A stretch of DNA of 64,000 nucleotides from positions 37,420-101,419 of the forward strand of contig JBEKHL010000002.1 in NCBI GenBank assembly GCA_050012295.1, written 5' to 3'. How positions within the stretch are numbered: position 1 is the first letter of the stretch; every line of letters starts with the position of its first letter. The stretch comes from UBA6186 sp050012295 (GTDB lineage: Bacteria > Pseudomonadota > Gammaproteobacteria > UBA6186 > Azoamicaceae). Made by a program: the position numbers and the translations under genes. The notes beneath the pieces are model-generated. The model was given only the letters and a program-made list of their open reading frames with translations. It was not told the DNA's origin and made no database searches. This document shows, piece after piece, positions 44,552 to 53,400 of this stretch.

Positions 44552-45730
44552 ATGTTAATATTTAAATGGTATTTAATATTTATGTTTAATAAATTTAAGT
44601 TTAATAAAATATTTAATAAACAGGTTCTTATAATACTGCTCGATAAAGTTATCGGTCAAGGCAAGGTATTATTTAATCGTTTTGCACATAAAGCTGTTGG
44701 TCAAGCCAAAGTATTATTTAGTCGTCTTGCGAACCGGCAACCTGAAGAAATAGTTCCGGAAGGTATGTTAGGAGTGAGTGTTAATAATGGTATCGTGGCT
44801 TTAGCTCATGTGGTTGTACGTAGCTTACAAGATATATCAGTAAAATCATTTGGGTTATTTACCATGGAACTTGTTAGTTTGGATGAACCCAATGAAGATC
44901 AAAAATCGGTACAAAATATTATTGGTAAATACATAAAAGATCAAAATTTGCAAAGAGTAGAATGTTGTTATGTATTGTCTGGTTCGCAATATGTTTTATC
45001 CTTAATAGAAGCATCTGTAACAAATGATAATAAGGCTAAAGAAAAAGCAATTTTGTGGGGGGTTAAAGATTATATTAATTATTCAATAGACGATGCAATA
45101 CTGGATTCTTTTGAGGTTCCGATTGTTAGAACCCAAGATGGAGTTAAGTTGGCTTATGCCGTTGCAATGAGGGCGAAAGTATCTGAGGAAATTGGTAATT
45201 TAATAAATTTTGCTGGAGCTCATTTAAAATATATTGATATTAATGAACTTTGTTTGAGAAATATAATGGCCTTGTATGCCAACATGGAAAATGGATGCTT
45301 ATTGTTAAAACTGTCTGAAGAAAACAATACTATTTTGTTAGTTAAAAACAATGCCTTGTTGATTTCCAGAAATACTAAACTGGATGTTAAAAAATTAGAT
45401 GGTTTTGATCCAAATAACAATGTTGCTGACGAGAAATTTAGTGTTGCTGAAAATTTAGTGTTGGAATTACAGCGCTCCGTAGATTATGGTAATAGTATAT
45501 TTAGAGAAGTGCATTTTAATGCTATATATATTTCACCTTGTAATATTAATTTAGATTTATTTATTCCGTGGGCCAAAGAACAACTTGGGATGTCGATTAA
45601 TAGAATTAACTTAATGGAAAAAATTAAATTTAACCAAAATATTAGCCTACAAGAACAAGCAGATTGTTTACTGGCTATTGGGGCTGCACTTAGGAGTATA
45701 GGGAAAATACATAATGTTTCAGCAAATTAA
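44552..45730 (+). CDS. MshI/PilM-like pilus biogenesis protein
   Basis: 392 residues. From about residue 70 the protein has the actin-like PilM/MshI fold: LGVSVNNGIVALAHVV at the start, paired beta strands and CLLLKLSEENNTILLVKNNA in the second lobe. The first ~65 residues are an unusual basic extension with two near copies of a 16-residue unit (GQGKVLFNRFAHK and GQAKVLFSRLANR). The start could also be the ATG at 44582. PilM-type proteins sit on the inner face of the inner membrane and recruit PilN. It overlaps the next gene by 17 bases. Confidence 0.78.
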   Translation: MLIFKWYLIFMFNKFKFNKIFNKQVLIILLDKVIGQGKVLFNRFAHKAVGQAKVLFSRLANRQPEEIVPEGMLGVSVNNGIVALAHVVVRSLQDISVKSFGLFTMELVSLDEPNEDQKSVQNIIGKYIKDQNLQRVECCYVLSGSQYVLSLIEASVTNDNKAKEKAILWGVKDYINYSIDDAILDSFEVPIVRTQDGVKLAYAVAMRAKVSEEIGNLINFAGAHLKYIDINELCLRNIMALYANMENGCLLLKLSEENNTILLVKNNALLISRNTKLDVKKLDGFDPNNNVADEKFSVAENLVLELQRSVDYGNSIFREVHFNAIYISPCNINLDLFIPWAKEQLGMSINRINLMEKIKFNQNISLQEQADCLLAIGAALRSIGKIHNVSAN

Positions 45731-46301
45731 TTTATATAGAGAAAAACAACAGAAAAAAGTTATTTTGCCGTTTAGACAAATAATTACTATTAATGTAATA
45801 GTTATAGTAATATTATTTTTTGATTCTGTATATATGTTCTGTGGTTATTATAAAACTGAAATGGAGTTGCAAAAATTAAGGGTTAACCAAGAAAGATTAA
45901 ACAAAGGACTAGTGTCGGTCCAACAATCTATTCCAACAGAAGAACAAAAAGAACAACTACAAAAAGAATTAACGAATTTGCAACAAATAAACACTTATAA
46001 AAAAAAAATGTATGCAACATTAAGGCAGCTGCATTATCAGGATTCTACCGGATTAGCAAAGTATTTAAATGCTATGGCAGAACAGCTTACACCGGATTTG
46101 TGGCTTACTAAGTTTCATTTAGAACAAAATGGTATGCTAATTTCTTTCGAAGGGGTGGCTTTAAATAGCAGTAGCATACCTAAATACTTACAATCTCTAG
46201 GTGAAACAAAAATATTTAGCAATAGAAATTTTGAAAAATTACAGATGTCGTTTGATGAGCAAACTAAACAAATTAAATTTATAGTGGACTCTAAGGATTA
46301 G
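45714..46301 (+). CDS. PilN-like pilus assembly protein
   Basis: 195 residues. The N-terminal cytosolic tag MFQQINLYREKQQKK contains the INLY-type motif that binds PilM/MshI. One transmembrane helix (about 25-45) and a periplasmic coiled coil (about 50-100) precede a small ferredoxin-like domain, the PilN layout. Overlap with mshI and a 10-base gap to the next gene indicate one operon building the inner-membrane alignment complex. Confidence 0.8.
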   Translation: MFQQINLYREKQQKKVILPFRQIITINVIVIVILFFDSVYMFCGYYKTEMELQKLRVNQERLNKGLVSVQQSIPTEEQKEQLQKELTNLQQINTYKKKMYATLRQLHYQDSTGLAKYLNAMAEQLTPDLWLTKFHLEQNGMLISFEGVALNSSSIPKYLQSLGETKIFSNRNFEKLQMSFDEQTKQIKFIVDSKD

Positions 46302-46311
46302 ATAAATATAA

Positions 46312-47010
46312 ATGAAATTACTTGAAACAATTAAAGAAAGATCTAAACCGTTAATAGTAATCATAGATCAATTGGCATTACGGGAGCGTATTTTAATTCT
46401 TTTAAGTATGTTAGCAATTGTTTATTTTTCGTGGCGTAGTGTAATATTAGATAATTTATCTAGTTCAAAGCAACAAGTTTCTGGTACAGCATCAAGATTA
46501 CGAAGGCAAATTTTTAGTTTGCAAGGGCAAATTAGCGAGGTATCTAATTCTTTAAATTTAGACCCAATAATTAGATTACAAGAAAAAATTGATATAGTCC
46601 AAAAAGAAAACGTAGATTTACAAAAACAACTAGATCTTATGACGGAAGGATTAATTTCACCAAAAGATATGACGTCATTATTAAAACTTATTTTAGATAA
46701 ACATAAAGGGTTAACGGTAATGCACGTAGAGAACATTAAAGCAACCCCTGTTTTTGGAGGGGAGAATGACAATGAAGAAAAAGTGTCTAAAGAAGCTTTA
46801 AAAATATTTCAAGTGTATAAACATGGTATTGAATTTGTAGTTAGTGGTACTTTTTTTCAATTGCGAGATTTTTTAGAAGAAGCAGAAAAATTGCCATGGA
46901 AAATTTTATGGGAAGAATTAGAATATTCTGTTGCTAAATATCCACTAGCTAGCATTAAAATAGTTATTAAAACTTTGAGTTTAGAGCCTAATTTATTTAG
47001 TACTTCTTAG
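46312..47010 (+). CDS. MshJ/PilO-like pilus assembly protein
   Basis: 232 residues. A short cytosolic part containing IDQLALRERILILLSML leads into a single membrane helix (about 28-45), then a periplasmic coiled coil (about 50-110) and a compact C-terminal domain. The DQLALRER lead-in is typical of MshJ, so the three-gene set looks MSHA-like rather than classical PilMNOP. The outer-membrane secretin and ATPase genes are not downstream; the operon ends here against a convergent MFS gene. Confidence 0.8.
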   Translation: MKLLETIKERSKPLIVIIDQLALRERILILLSMLAIVYFSWRSVILDNLSSSKQQVSGTASRLRRQIFSLQGQISEVSNSLNLDPIIRLQEKIDIVQKENVDLQKQLDLMTEGLISPKDMTSLLKLILDKHKGLTVMHVENIKATPVFGGENDNEEKVSKEALKIFQVYKHGIEFVVSGTFFQLRDFLEEAEKLPWKILWEELEYSVAKYPLASIKIVIKTLSLEPNLFSTS

Positions 47011-47018
47011 CTTCTTAA

Positions 47019-48314
47019 TTAAATATACATCGGATCTTTTATAGTTTTTTTACTTAAAAATGCTATAGATATTAATGATATTACAGCCCCAATTATTAGT
47101 AAGTAAGAAGGTGATAATAGATCGTGTTCAGTTTGTTGGATTAGGTAGGTTGCAGCTAAAGGAGCGGTGCCACCAAAACAAGCCATACTAATATTATGAG
47201 CTATTGAGATCCCAGAACACCTAACTTCTGATGGAAATAAACCAGCTAAAGTTACTGGGATAGCTCCAAAAAATATTCCCATCATACAAACTAAAATAGT
47301 TTGTCCTGTAAAAATTGATAATAATCCTTCGGATTGAAATAAAGCAAATGCAAAATATGATATAGTAATGAATGCTAAACATGGATAGAATAAGGTTAGT
47401 TTATAGCCAATTTGATCTGAGATCCACCCGCCCATTAAGGTTGTAACAGCGAAGATAATCATATTAGTAGTATTGATACATTGTGCAGCGGTATCTGATA
47501 TTTGTAAATATTCTTTAAAATATGATGGTAAAAATATAACTAGAGTGAAAAATCCAATTGCCGTTAAAGCATCTAAAGAAATAACTATTAAAATTTTATC
47601 TAAATATTTATTAAATAATTCTTTTATTGGAATAAAAGAAGGGGAAGATTGTTGTTTATTATGTAAAAAAGATTCTTTTGAATCTTTTAAATGACGACGC
47701 ACATAAATTCCAATTGCACAACCAAACATACTTAAAATAAATGGTATGCGCCATCCAAACGATAGTACTTGCTCTTTAGTTAAAAAATGCATTATAAAAG
47801 TAACAACACTGGAGCCGATAATTACACCAATAATTAAGCTGCATGTTGCCCAACTCCCTAAAAAACCACGTTTATTAACTGGGGCATGTTCGACTAGGAA
47901 AACCATAGAACTAGTATATTCTCCTCCTATTGCCAATCCTTGAAGGATACGAAATAAAGTTAGTAAAAAAGGGGCTAACCAACCAATTTGTTCATATGTT
48001 GGCAGACAGCCAATTAATGTAGTAGGAATAGACATAATATAAATAGAGAGCATTAATACAACAATACGACTAGATTTGTCTCCAATATGACCAAATAATA
48101 CCGCTCCTATTGGTCTAGTGAGGAATCCAGCTGCTAACGCACCGAACGAACACATAAGTTGAGAATAACGATCGGCGGCTGGAAAAAATAATTGTCCTAA
48201 AATAGGGGCAAAATATCCATAAATGATAAAATCATACCATTCTAAAGCATTGCCTATTATGCAAGAAAGGATTAATTTATTTTCAGGGGTTACTTTGGGT
48301 ATATCAGATTGCAT
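47019..48314 (-). CDS. MFS transporter, metabolite:proton symporter type (ProP-like)
   Basis: 431 residues with 12 membrane helices. The start IIGNALEWYDFIIYGYFAPI and LGQLFFP identify the MHS (ProP/KgtP/citrate) subfamily. GHIGDKSSRIVVLM is the MFS loop 2-3 motif and GGEYTSSMVFLVEHAP follows. Substrates in this group include betaine, proline and di- or tricarboxylates. A Fur-box-like palindrome lies 35 bases upstream of the start, which would suit an iron-chelate or citrate transporter; the substrate stays open. Confidence 0.9.
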   Translation of the reverse strand: MQSDIPKVTPENKLILSCIIGNALEWYDFIIYGYFAPILGQLFFPAADRYSQLMCSFGALAAGFLTRPIGAVLFGHIGDKSSRIVVLMLSIYIMSIPTTLIGCLPTYEQIGWLAPFLLTLFRILQGLAIGGEYTSSMVFLVEHAPVNKRGFLGSWATCSLIIGVIIGSSVVTFIMHFLTKEQVLSFGWRIPFILSMFGCAIGIYVRRHLKDSKESFLHNKQQSSPSFIPIKELFNKYLDKILIVISLDALTAIGFFTLVIFLPSYFKEYLQISDTAAQCINTTNMIIFAVTTLMGGWISDQIGYKLTLFYPCLAFITISYFAFALFQSEGLLSIFTGQTILVCMMGIFFGAIPVTLAGLFPSEVRCSGISIAHNISMACFGGTAPLAATYLIQQTEHDLLSPSYLLIIGAVISLISIAFLSKKTIKDPMYI

Positions 48315-48348
48315 TAATAATCCTAATTTTTTTTATAGCAATTATAAC

Positions 48349-48371
48349 TTAATTATAATGATTATAATTAA
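48349..48371. promoter_or_regulatory. 23-bp perfect palindrome resembling a Fur box
   Basis: TTAATTATAAT-G-ATTATAATTAA, a perfect 11-1-11 inverted repeat. Its central 15 bases (48353-48367) match the 7-1-7 Fur consensus TGATAATNATTATCA at 13 of 15 positions. It lies between the divergent MFS and fabI genes, 35 bases from the MFS start and 81 from fabI. In such A/T-rich DNA a chance origin is possible. Confidence 0.45.
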
Positions 48372-48451
48372 ATATAGCTAACAAACAAGTGGTTTTTTCT
48401 GGAACTATATAAAAAAAGAACTATATTATTCTATGGAATAGGAGAAAATTA

Positions 48452-49219
48452 ATGTTAATAGATTTAGATGGTAAAGTTGGTTTGGTCGTTGGTATAGCTA
48501 ATGAACATAGTATTGCATGGGGTTGTGCCAAACAAATGCATGAGTGTAAAGCTAAATTAGCGGTTACTTATGGGTCGGAGAAAACTAAACAATATACTAA
48601 ACCATTAACAGAGCAATTAAATTGTCCTATATTTTTACCGGGAAATGTAGAGAAACCAGAAGAAATTCAGAAAGTATTTGCTGCCATAGAAAAAGAATGG
48701 GGTAAATTAGATTTTTTACTACATGCTATTGCTTTTGCTCCGCAACAAGATTTACATGGCAGGGTAGTTGATTGTTCCAAGGAAGGATTTTTAAAAGCCA
48801 TGGATATTTCTTGTTATTCATTGATTCAATTATCTAAATTGGCAGAACCATTAATGAAAGATGGTGGGTCTATATTAACCGTTAGTTATTATGGCTCTCA
48901 AAAAGTTATTAAAAATTACAATGTTATGGGGATTGCAAAATCAGCATTGGAATCTACTGCGCGTTATTTAGCAAACGATTTAGGAACTAAAAATATTCGG
49001 GTTAATGTATTATCGCCAGGACCAATTATGACTCGCGCTGCTTCTGGTATTTCTGATTTTAAAGAATTATTAGATACAGCAGTAGAAAAATCGCCATTAC
49101 ACCGTGGAACTGATATTAATAGTGTTGGTAATTTAGCCGCATTTTTAGTAAGCGATTTATCAAAAGATATTACTGGGGATGTTTTATATGTTGATGCAGG
49201 ATATTCAATAATAGGCTAA
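48452..49219 (+). CDS. fabI: Enoyl-[acyl-carrier-protein] reductase FabI
   Basis: NADH-dependent reductase of the last step in fatty-acid elongation. 255 residues. The FabI-type nucleotide loop is LVVGIANEHSIAWGCAKQM, and the catalytic Tyr/Lys are in YNVMGIAKSALESTARYLA. LSPGPIMTRAASGISDF and the C-terminal ITGDVLYVDAGYSIIG are also FabI-like. AGGAG lies 7 bases before the ATG. FabI genes neighbour phosphotransacylase/kinase/PHA genes in several proteobacteria, as here. Confidence 0.95.
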   Translation: MLIDLDGKVGLVVGIANEHSIAWGCAKQMHECKAKLAVTYGSEKTKQYTKPLTEQLNCPIFLPGNVEKPEEIQKVFAAIEKEWGKLDFLLHAIAFAPQQDLHGRVVDCSKEGFLKAMDISCYSLIQLSKLAEPLMKDGGSILTVSYYGSQKVIKNYNVMGIAKSALESTARYLANDLGTKNIRVNVLSPGPIMTRAASGISDFKELLDTAVEKSPLHRGTDINSVGNLAAFLVSDLSKDITGDVLYVDAGYSIIG

Positions 49220-49282
49220 TTTTAGTATGCCTAAACCTCGTAAATATTATTGTTATATAAATTATTTTATGGAGATCAAGGA

Positions 49283-50476
49283 ATGGAATCTGATCCAATT
49301 GTTATTGTTGGTTCTGCTAGAACCCCGCTTGGTAGTTTTCAAGGAGCCTTTGCAACTCTTAAGTCACCAGAATTAGGAGCAGTAGCTATTCAAGCAGCAG
49401 TTAAACGTTCTGGGTTACAGCTAGAAGATATTGAAAAAGTATTAATGGGTTGTGTATTGTCTGGCGGGCTTGGTCAAGCACCAGCAAGACAAGCTGCAAT
49501 TATAGCAGGTATGAAGCAATCAATTAATTGTACTACGGTAAATAAAGTGTGTGGATCTGGTATGAAAACAGTCATGTTGGCTCATGATATGATTATTGCC
49601 GGTGGTTGTTCTATAGCAGTAGCTGGTGGTTTAGAAAGTATGACTAATGCTCCTTATTTGTTAGAAAAAGCTCGTGGTGGATATCGTATGAACCATGGAC
49701 AAATAAAGGATTTAATGTTTATTGATGGCCTAGAAGATGTATATTCAGGTAAGTTAATGGGATTTTTTGCGGAAAAAACTGCAGAAAAATATAATTTTTC
49801 TAGGGAAGCTCAAGATGATTTTGCATTAAATTCATTATCTAAAGCTATAAAGGCTAGAGATTCTGGTTATTTTGAAACTGATCTAGAAATTGTTCCGGTT
49901 ACTATTAAATCTAAAAAAGGTGAAGCAACTACAATAAAACAAGACGAAGAATTGACAAAAGCTAATCCAAGTAAGATCCGTTCGTTAAAACCGGCCTTTC
50001 AAGAAAATGGTACAGTAACAGCTGCTAATGCTAGTTCTATTTCGGATGGTGCCGCAGCTTTAGTGGTAATGCGATTAAGTGAAGCTAAGAAAAGAAATTT
50101 AAAACCATTAGCAAAAATCTTAGCACATTCTAGTTTTTCTAATGCTCCAGAATGGTTTACTACAGCTCCAGTTGGAGCAATAAAAGAACTTTTTAAAAAA
50201 TTAAAGTGGACGGTTAGCACACCAGATCTTTATGAACTTAATGAAGCTTTTGCGGTAGTTACTATGGCCGCTATACAAGAACTTAATATTGCTCCAGATC
50301 GAGTAAATATTTATGGTGGGGCGGTAGCTTTAGGCCATCCACTTGGTGCGACCGGAACAAGGATTATTTGTACTTTATTAAATGGATTAAAAAATCTTGA
50401 TAAATCGTTAGGGATTGCTAGTTTATGTATCGGTGGCGGAGAAGCAGTTGCTATGGCAATCGAGAGGATGAGTTAA
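49283..50476 (+). CDS. phaA: Acetyl-CoA acetyltransferase (PHA beta-ketothiolase)
   Basis: Condenses two acetyl-CoA to acetoacetyl-CoA. 397 residues from the ATG at 49283 (GGAG 9 bases upstream). The ORF extends to a TTG at 49250, which is less likely. Nucleophile Cys90 is in NKVCGSGMKTVML, NEAFAVV and GHPLGATGTRI give the oxyanion-hole residues, and the second active Cys is in SLCIGGGEAVAMAIE. Context with phaC and a phasin favours the biosynthetic role over fatty-acid degradation. Confidence 0.94.
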   Translation: MESDPIVIVGSARTPLGSFQGAFATLKSPELGAVAIQAAVKRSGLQLEDIEKVLMGCVLSGGLGQAPARQAAIIAGMKQSINCTTVNKVCGSGMKTVMLAHDMIIAGGCSIAVAGGLESMTNAPYLLEKARGGYRMNHGQIKDLMFIDGLEDVYSGKLMGFFAEKTAEKYNFSREAQDDFALNSLSKAIKARDSGYFETDLEIVPVTIKSKKGEATTIKQDEELTKANPSKIRSLKPAFQENGTVTAANASSISDGAAALVVMRLSEAKKRNLKPLAKILAHSSFSNAPEWFTTAPVGAIKELFKKLKWTVSTPDLYELNEAFAVVTMAAIQELNIAPDRVNIYGGAVALGHPLGATGTRIICTLLNGLKNLDKSLGIASLCIGGGEAVAMAIERMS

Positions 50477-50493
50477 TTTTTTAGGATAAAGGC

Positions 50494-53400
50494 ATGGCGT
50501 TAGCTGCATCAGATATAGATAGTTTATTTTATAGTAGTGGTGTATTGCAGACGCAAGTATCTAGTACTACATTAACTGCTTTTATTACTGCATGTGGCTA
50601 CCCCACTCCAAGTACCACCGATACTGCTGCTTGTACTGCGGCAACTGCAATGCAAACTGCAATGGGTAGTTTAACTTCCACTCCAATATCTGCAGCTTTA
50701 TTATCAGCATTAGCTGCTCATCCTCTTACTAATTCTACTGATTTAGCAGTTGTTGCGCAAAACACATTATTACCTATAGATTTAACAAATATTCTAGCTA
50801 ACAGTAACGTTAGCACTAGTAGTTCTGACAACGCCAATGTTTTAGTTAATGTTGCAAAGAATGCTAATGTTACTCCTGCTATTTTGGGGTCGCTTTTATT
50901 AAATACTAATGCTGGCAATGCGAATGTTTTATCTGCGGTTGCAGAAAGTGGTGTGGCTAATTCTACTGTGTTGACCACAGCTGCAGGGATGGCTCCTAAT
51001 GCTGGTGTGTTAGGTTCTATTTTATTAAACGATAACGCTGACAACCAAAATGTTTTATCCGAAATTGCAGCTAATACTGTTGTTACTACTAACGTTTTGG
51101 CCGATATTTTAAAAAACAATACTAGTGCTAGCAATATAAATGTTTTGTCAGCAATTGCAAGCAATACCGCTGCTGCTTCTGATGTTTTAACTACGGTAGC
51201 AGGTAATACCGCTGTTACTTCCGATATTTTAACTTCGATTTTAAACAATACTAATAACAATGCTAACGATACTAAGGTTTTAACTGCGATCGCAAATAGC
51301 GTTGCTGCTAATTCTACTATTTTAAACAGTGTTTTGATAGCAACCAACTCTAATGATTCTGGCGTGTTAGCGGCGGTAGCTGGAAATGTAAATGCTACTG
51401 CTGCTGTTTTAAACACGGTTTTATCGAATGCTAATGCTAATAATGCGTCGGTTTTAGTTGCTATAGCAGGCAATACTAATGCTACTCTTGTATCTGGTGC
51501 TATTATAACCACAGTTGCAAACATGGCCTCTATCATCAGTACTACTGTTTTAAATTCGATTTTAACCGGGAGTAATTCAGTAAATGTTTTAGCTGCGCTT
51601 GCAGGAAACAGTAATGCTAACGTTACTGTATTAGCTGCGGTTGCAAGTAATTCGGCGGCCACGTCTAATGTTTTAAATTTGGTTTTGGCAAATAGTAGTA
51701 CTACTATTAGTAACCCGGGTATTTTGATTGCTATTGCAGGCAATGCTAATGCTACTCTTGCGGCCGGCGCTATTATAACCACAGTTGCAAATACCGCCTC
51801 TACCAATGCTACTGTTTTAAATTCGATTTTAACCGGGAGCAATTCAGCAAGTGTTTTAACTGCGATAGCAGGAAACAGTAATGCTAACGCTACTGTATTA
51901 GCTGCGGTAGCCGCGGTCGCTACTACTCCGGCGGTTTTAGCCTTAGTTGCAGCGAACTCTGCTGTTAACGCTACTGTTTTAACTGCAGTTTTAAATAATT
52001 CTAATTATAATAGCCCAAAGGTTTTAACTGCTGTTGCAGCTAATGCTGCGGCTTCTTCTGCTAATTTATTAACTATTGCTCCGTATACATCGTTGGTAAA
52101 CGATTTAACAAATATTGTTAATAACAGTAATGTTAGTAGTATTAGTTCTGAAAACGCAAGTGTTTTAGCTGCGGTTGCAGGTAATCCTGCTGCTGCTTCG
52201 GCAGTTTTAAATTTGGTTTTGGCGAATAGTAATACTACTATTAGTAATCCAGGAATTTTGACTGCGATTGCAGGCAATGCTAATGCTACTCTTGCGTCTG
52301 GTACTATTATAACCACAGTTGCAAATATCGCCTCTACCAATGCTGCTTTTTTAAAGTCGATTTTAACCGGGATTAATTCAGTAAGTGTTTTAACTGCGCT
52401 TGCAGGAAACAGTAATGCTAACGCTACTGTATTAACTGCGGTGGCCACAGCCGCTACTACTCCGGAAGTTTTAGCCTTAGTTGCAGGGAACCCTGCTGTT
52501 AACGCTACTGTTTTAACTGCAGTTTTAAATAATTCTAATTATAATAGCCAAAATGTTTTAACTGCAGTTGTAGGTAATGCCGCTGCTTCTTCTGATAATT
52601 TATTAATTGTTGCCCCGCTTACGTCGTCGGTAAATGCTTTAACAAGCATCGTTAACAACAGTCATGTTAGTAGTGCTAGCTCTACAAACGTCAATATTTT
52701 AGTTGCGGTTGCAAGTAATCCGGCGGCTACGTCTAATGTTTTAAATTTGGTTTTGGCAAATAGTAATACTACTGTTGATAACTCAAGCATTTTGACTGCG
52801 ATAGCAGGTAATGCTAATGCTACTCTTGCGCCTAGCGCTGTTATAACCACAGTTGCAAATATCGCTTCTGCTACGTCTACTGTTTTAGATTCGATTTTAA
52901 CCGGGAGCAATTCAGCAAGTATTTTAACTGCGATTGCAGGCAACAGTAATGCTAACGTTACTGTATTAGCTAAGGTGGCAACTAAGACCAGCTCCCTCCA
53001 GGATTTAACTGCCGCCATAGCCAATGGTAATGCTAACGTTGCTGTCTTAACTGCTGCTGCAAAGAATACTTGCGCCAACTATACTGTATTGAAAGCGATT
53101 GCAAACAATACAGCTGCTACTTCGGATGTTTTAACTGCAATTTTAGGTAATGCTAACGGTAACGCTAATAATGAGGATGTTTTAGTTGCGATTGCAGGTA
53201 ATGCTCATGTTACTTCTAGTATTTTAACTACGATTGCAAATTGTACTGCTGCCACTTTTGCCGTTTTAGCAACGATTGCAAATTATACTGCTGCTGCTTC
53301 TGGAGATACCATTGCTGTTTTAAATGCAGTTTTAGCAAATAGTAATTTTAATAACCCGAGTGTTTTAGCTGCTGTTGCAGGTAATTCTGCCGCTACTTCT

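Noticed and set aside
48452..49219. fabI considered as the missing phaB acetoacetyl-CoA reductase
   Set aside because: The sequence has FabI-specific motifs (IANEHSIAWG, YNVMGIAK) rather than the PhaB pattern, so no reductase role in PHA synthesis is claimed.
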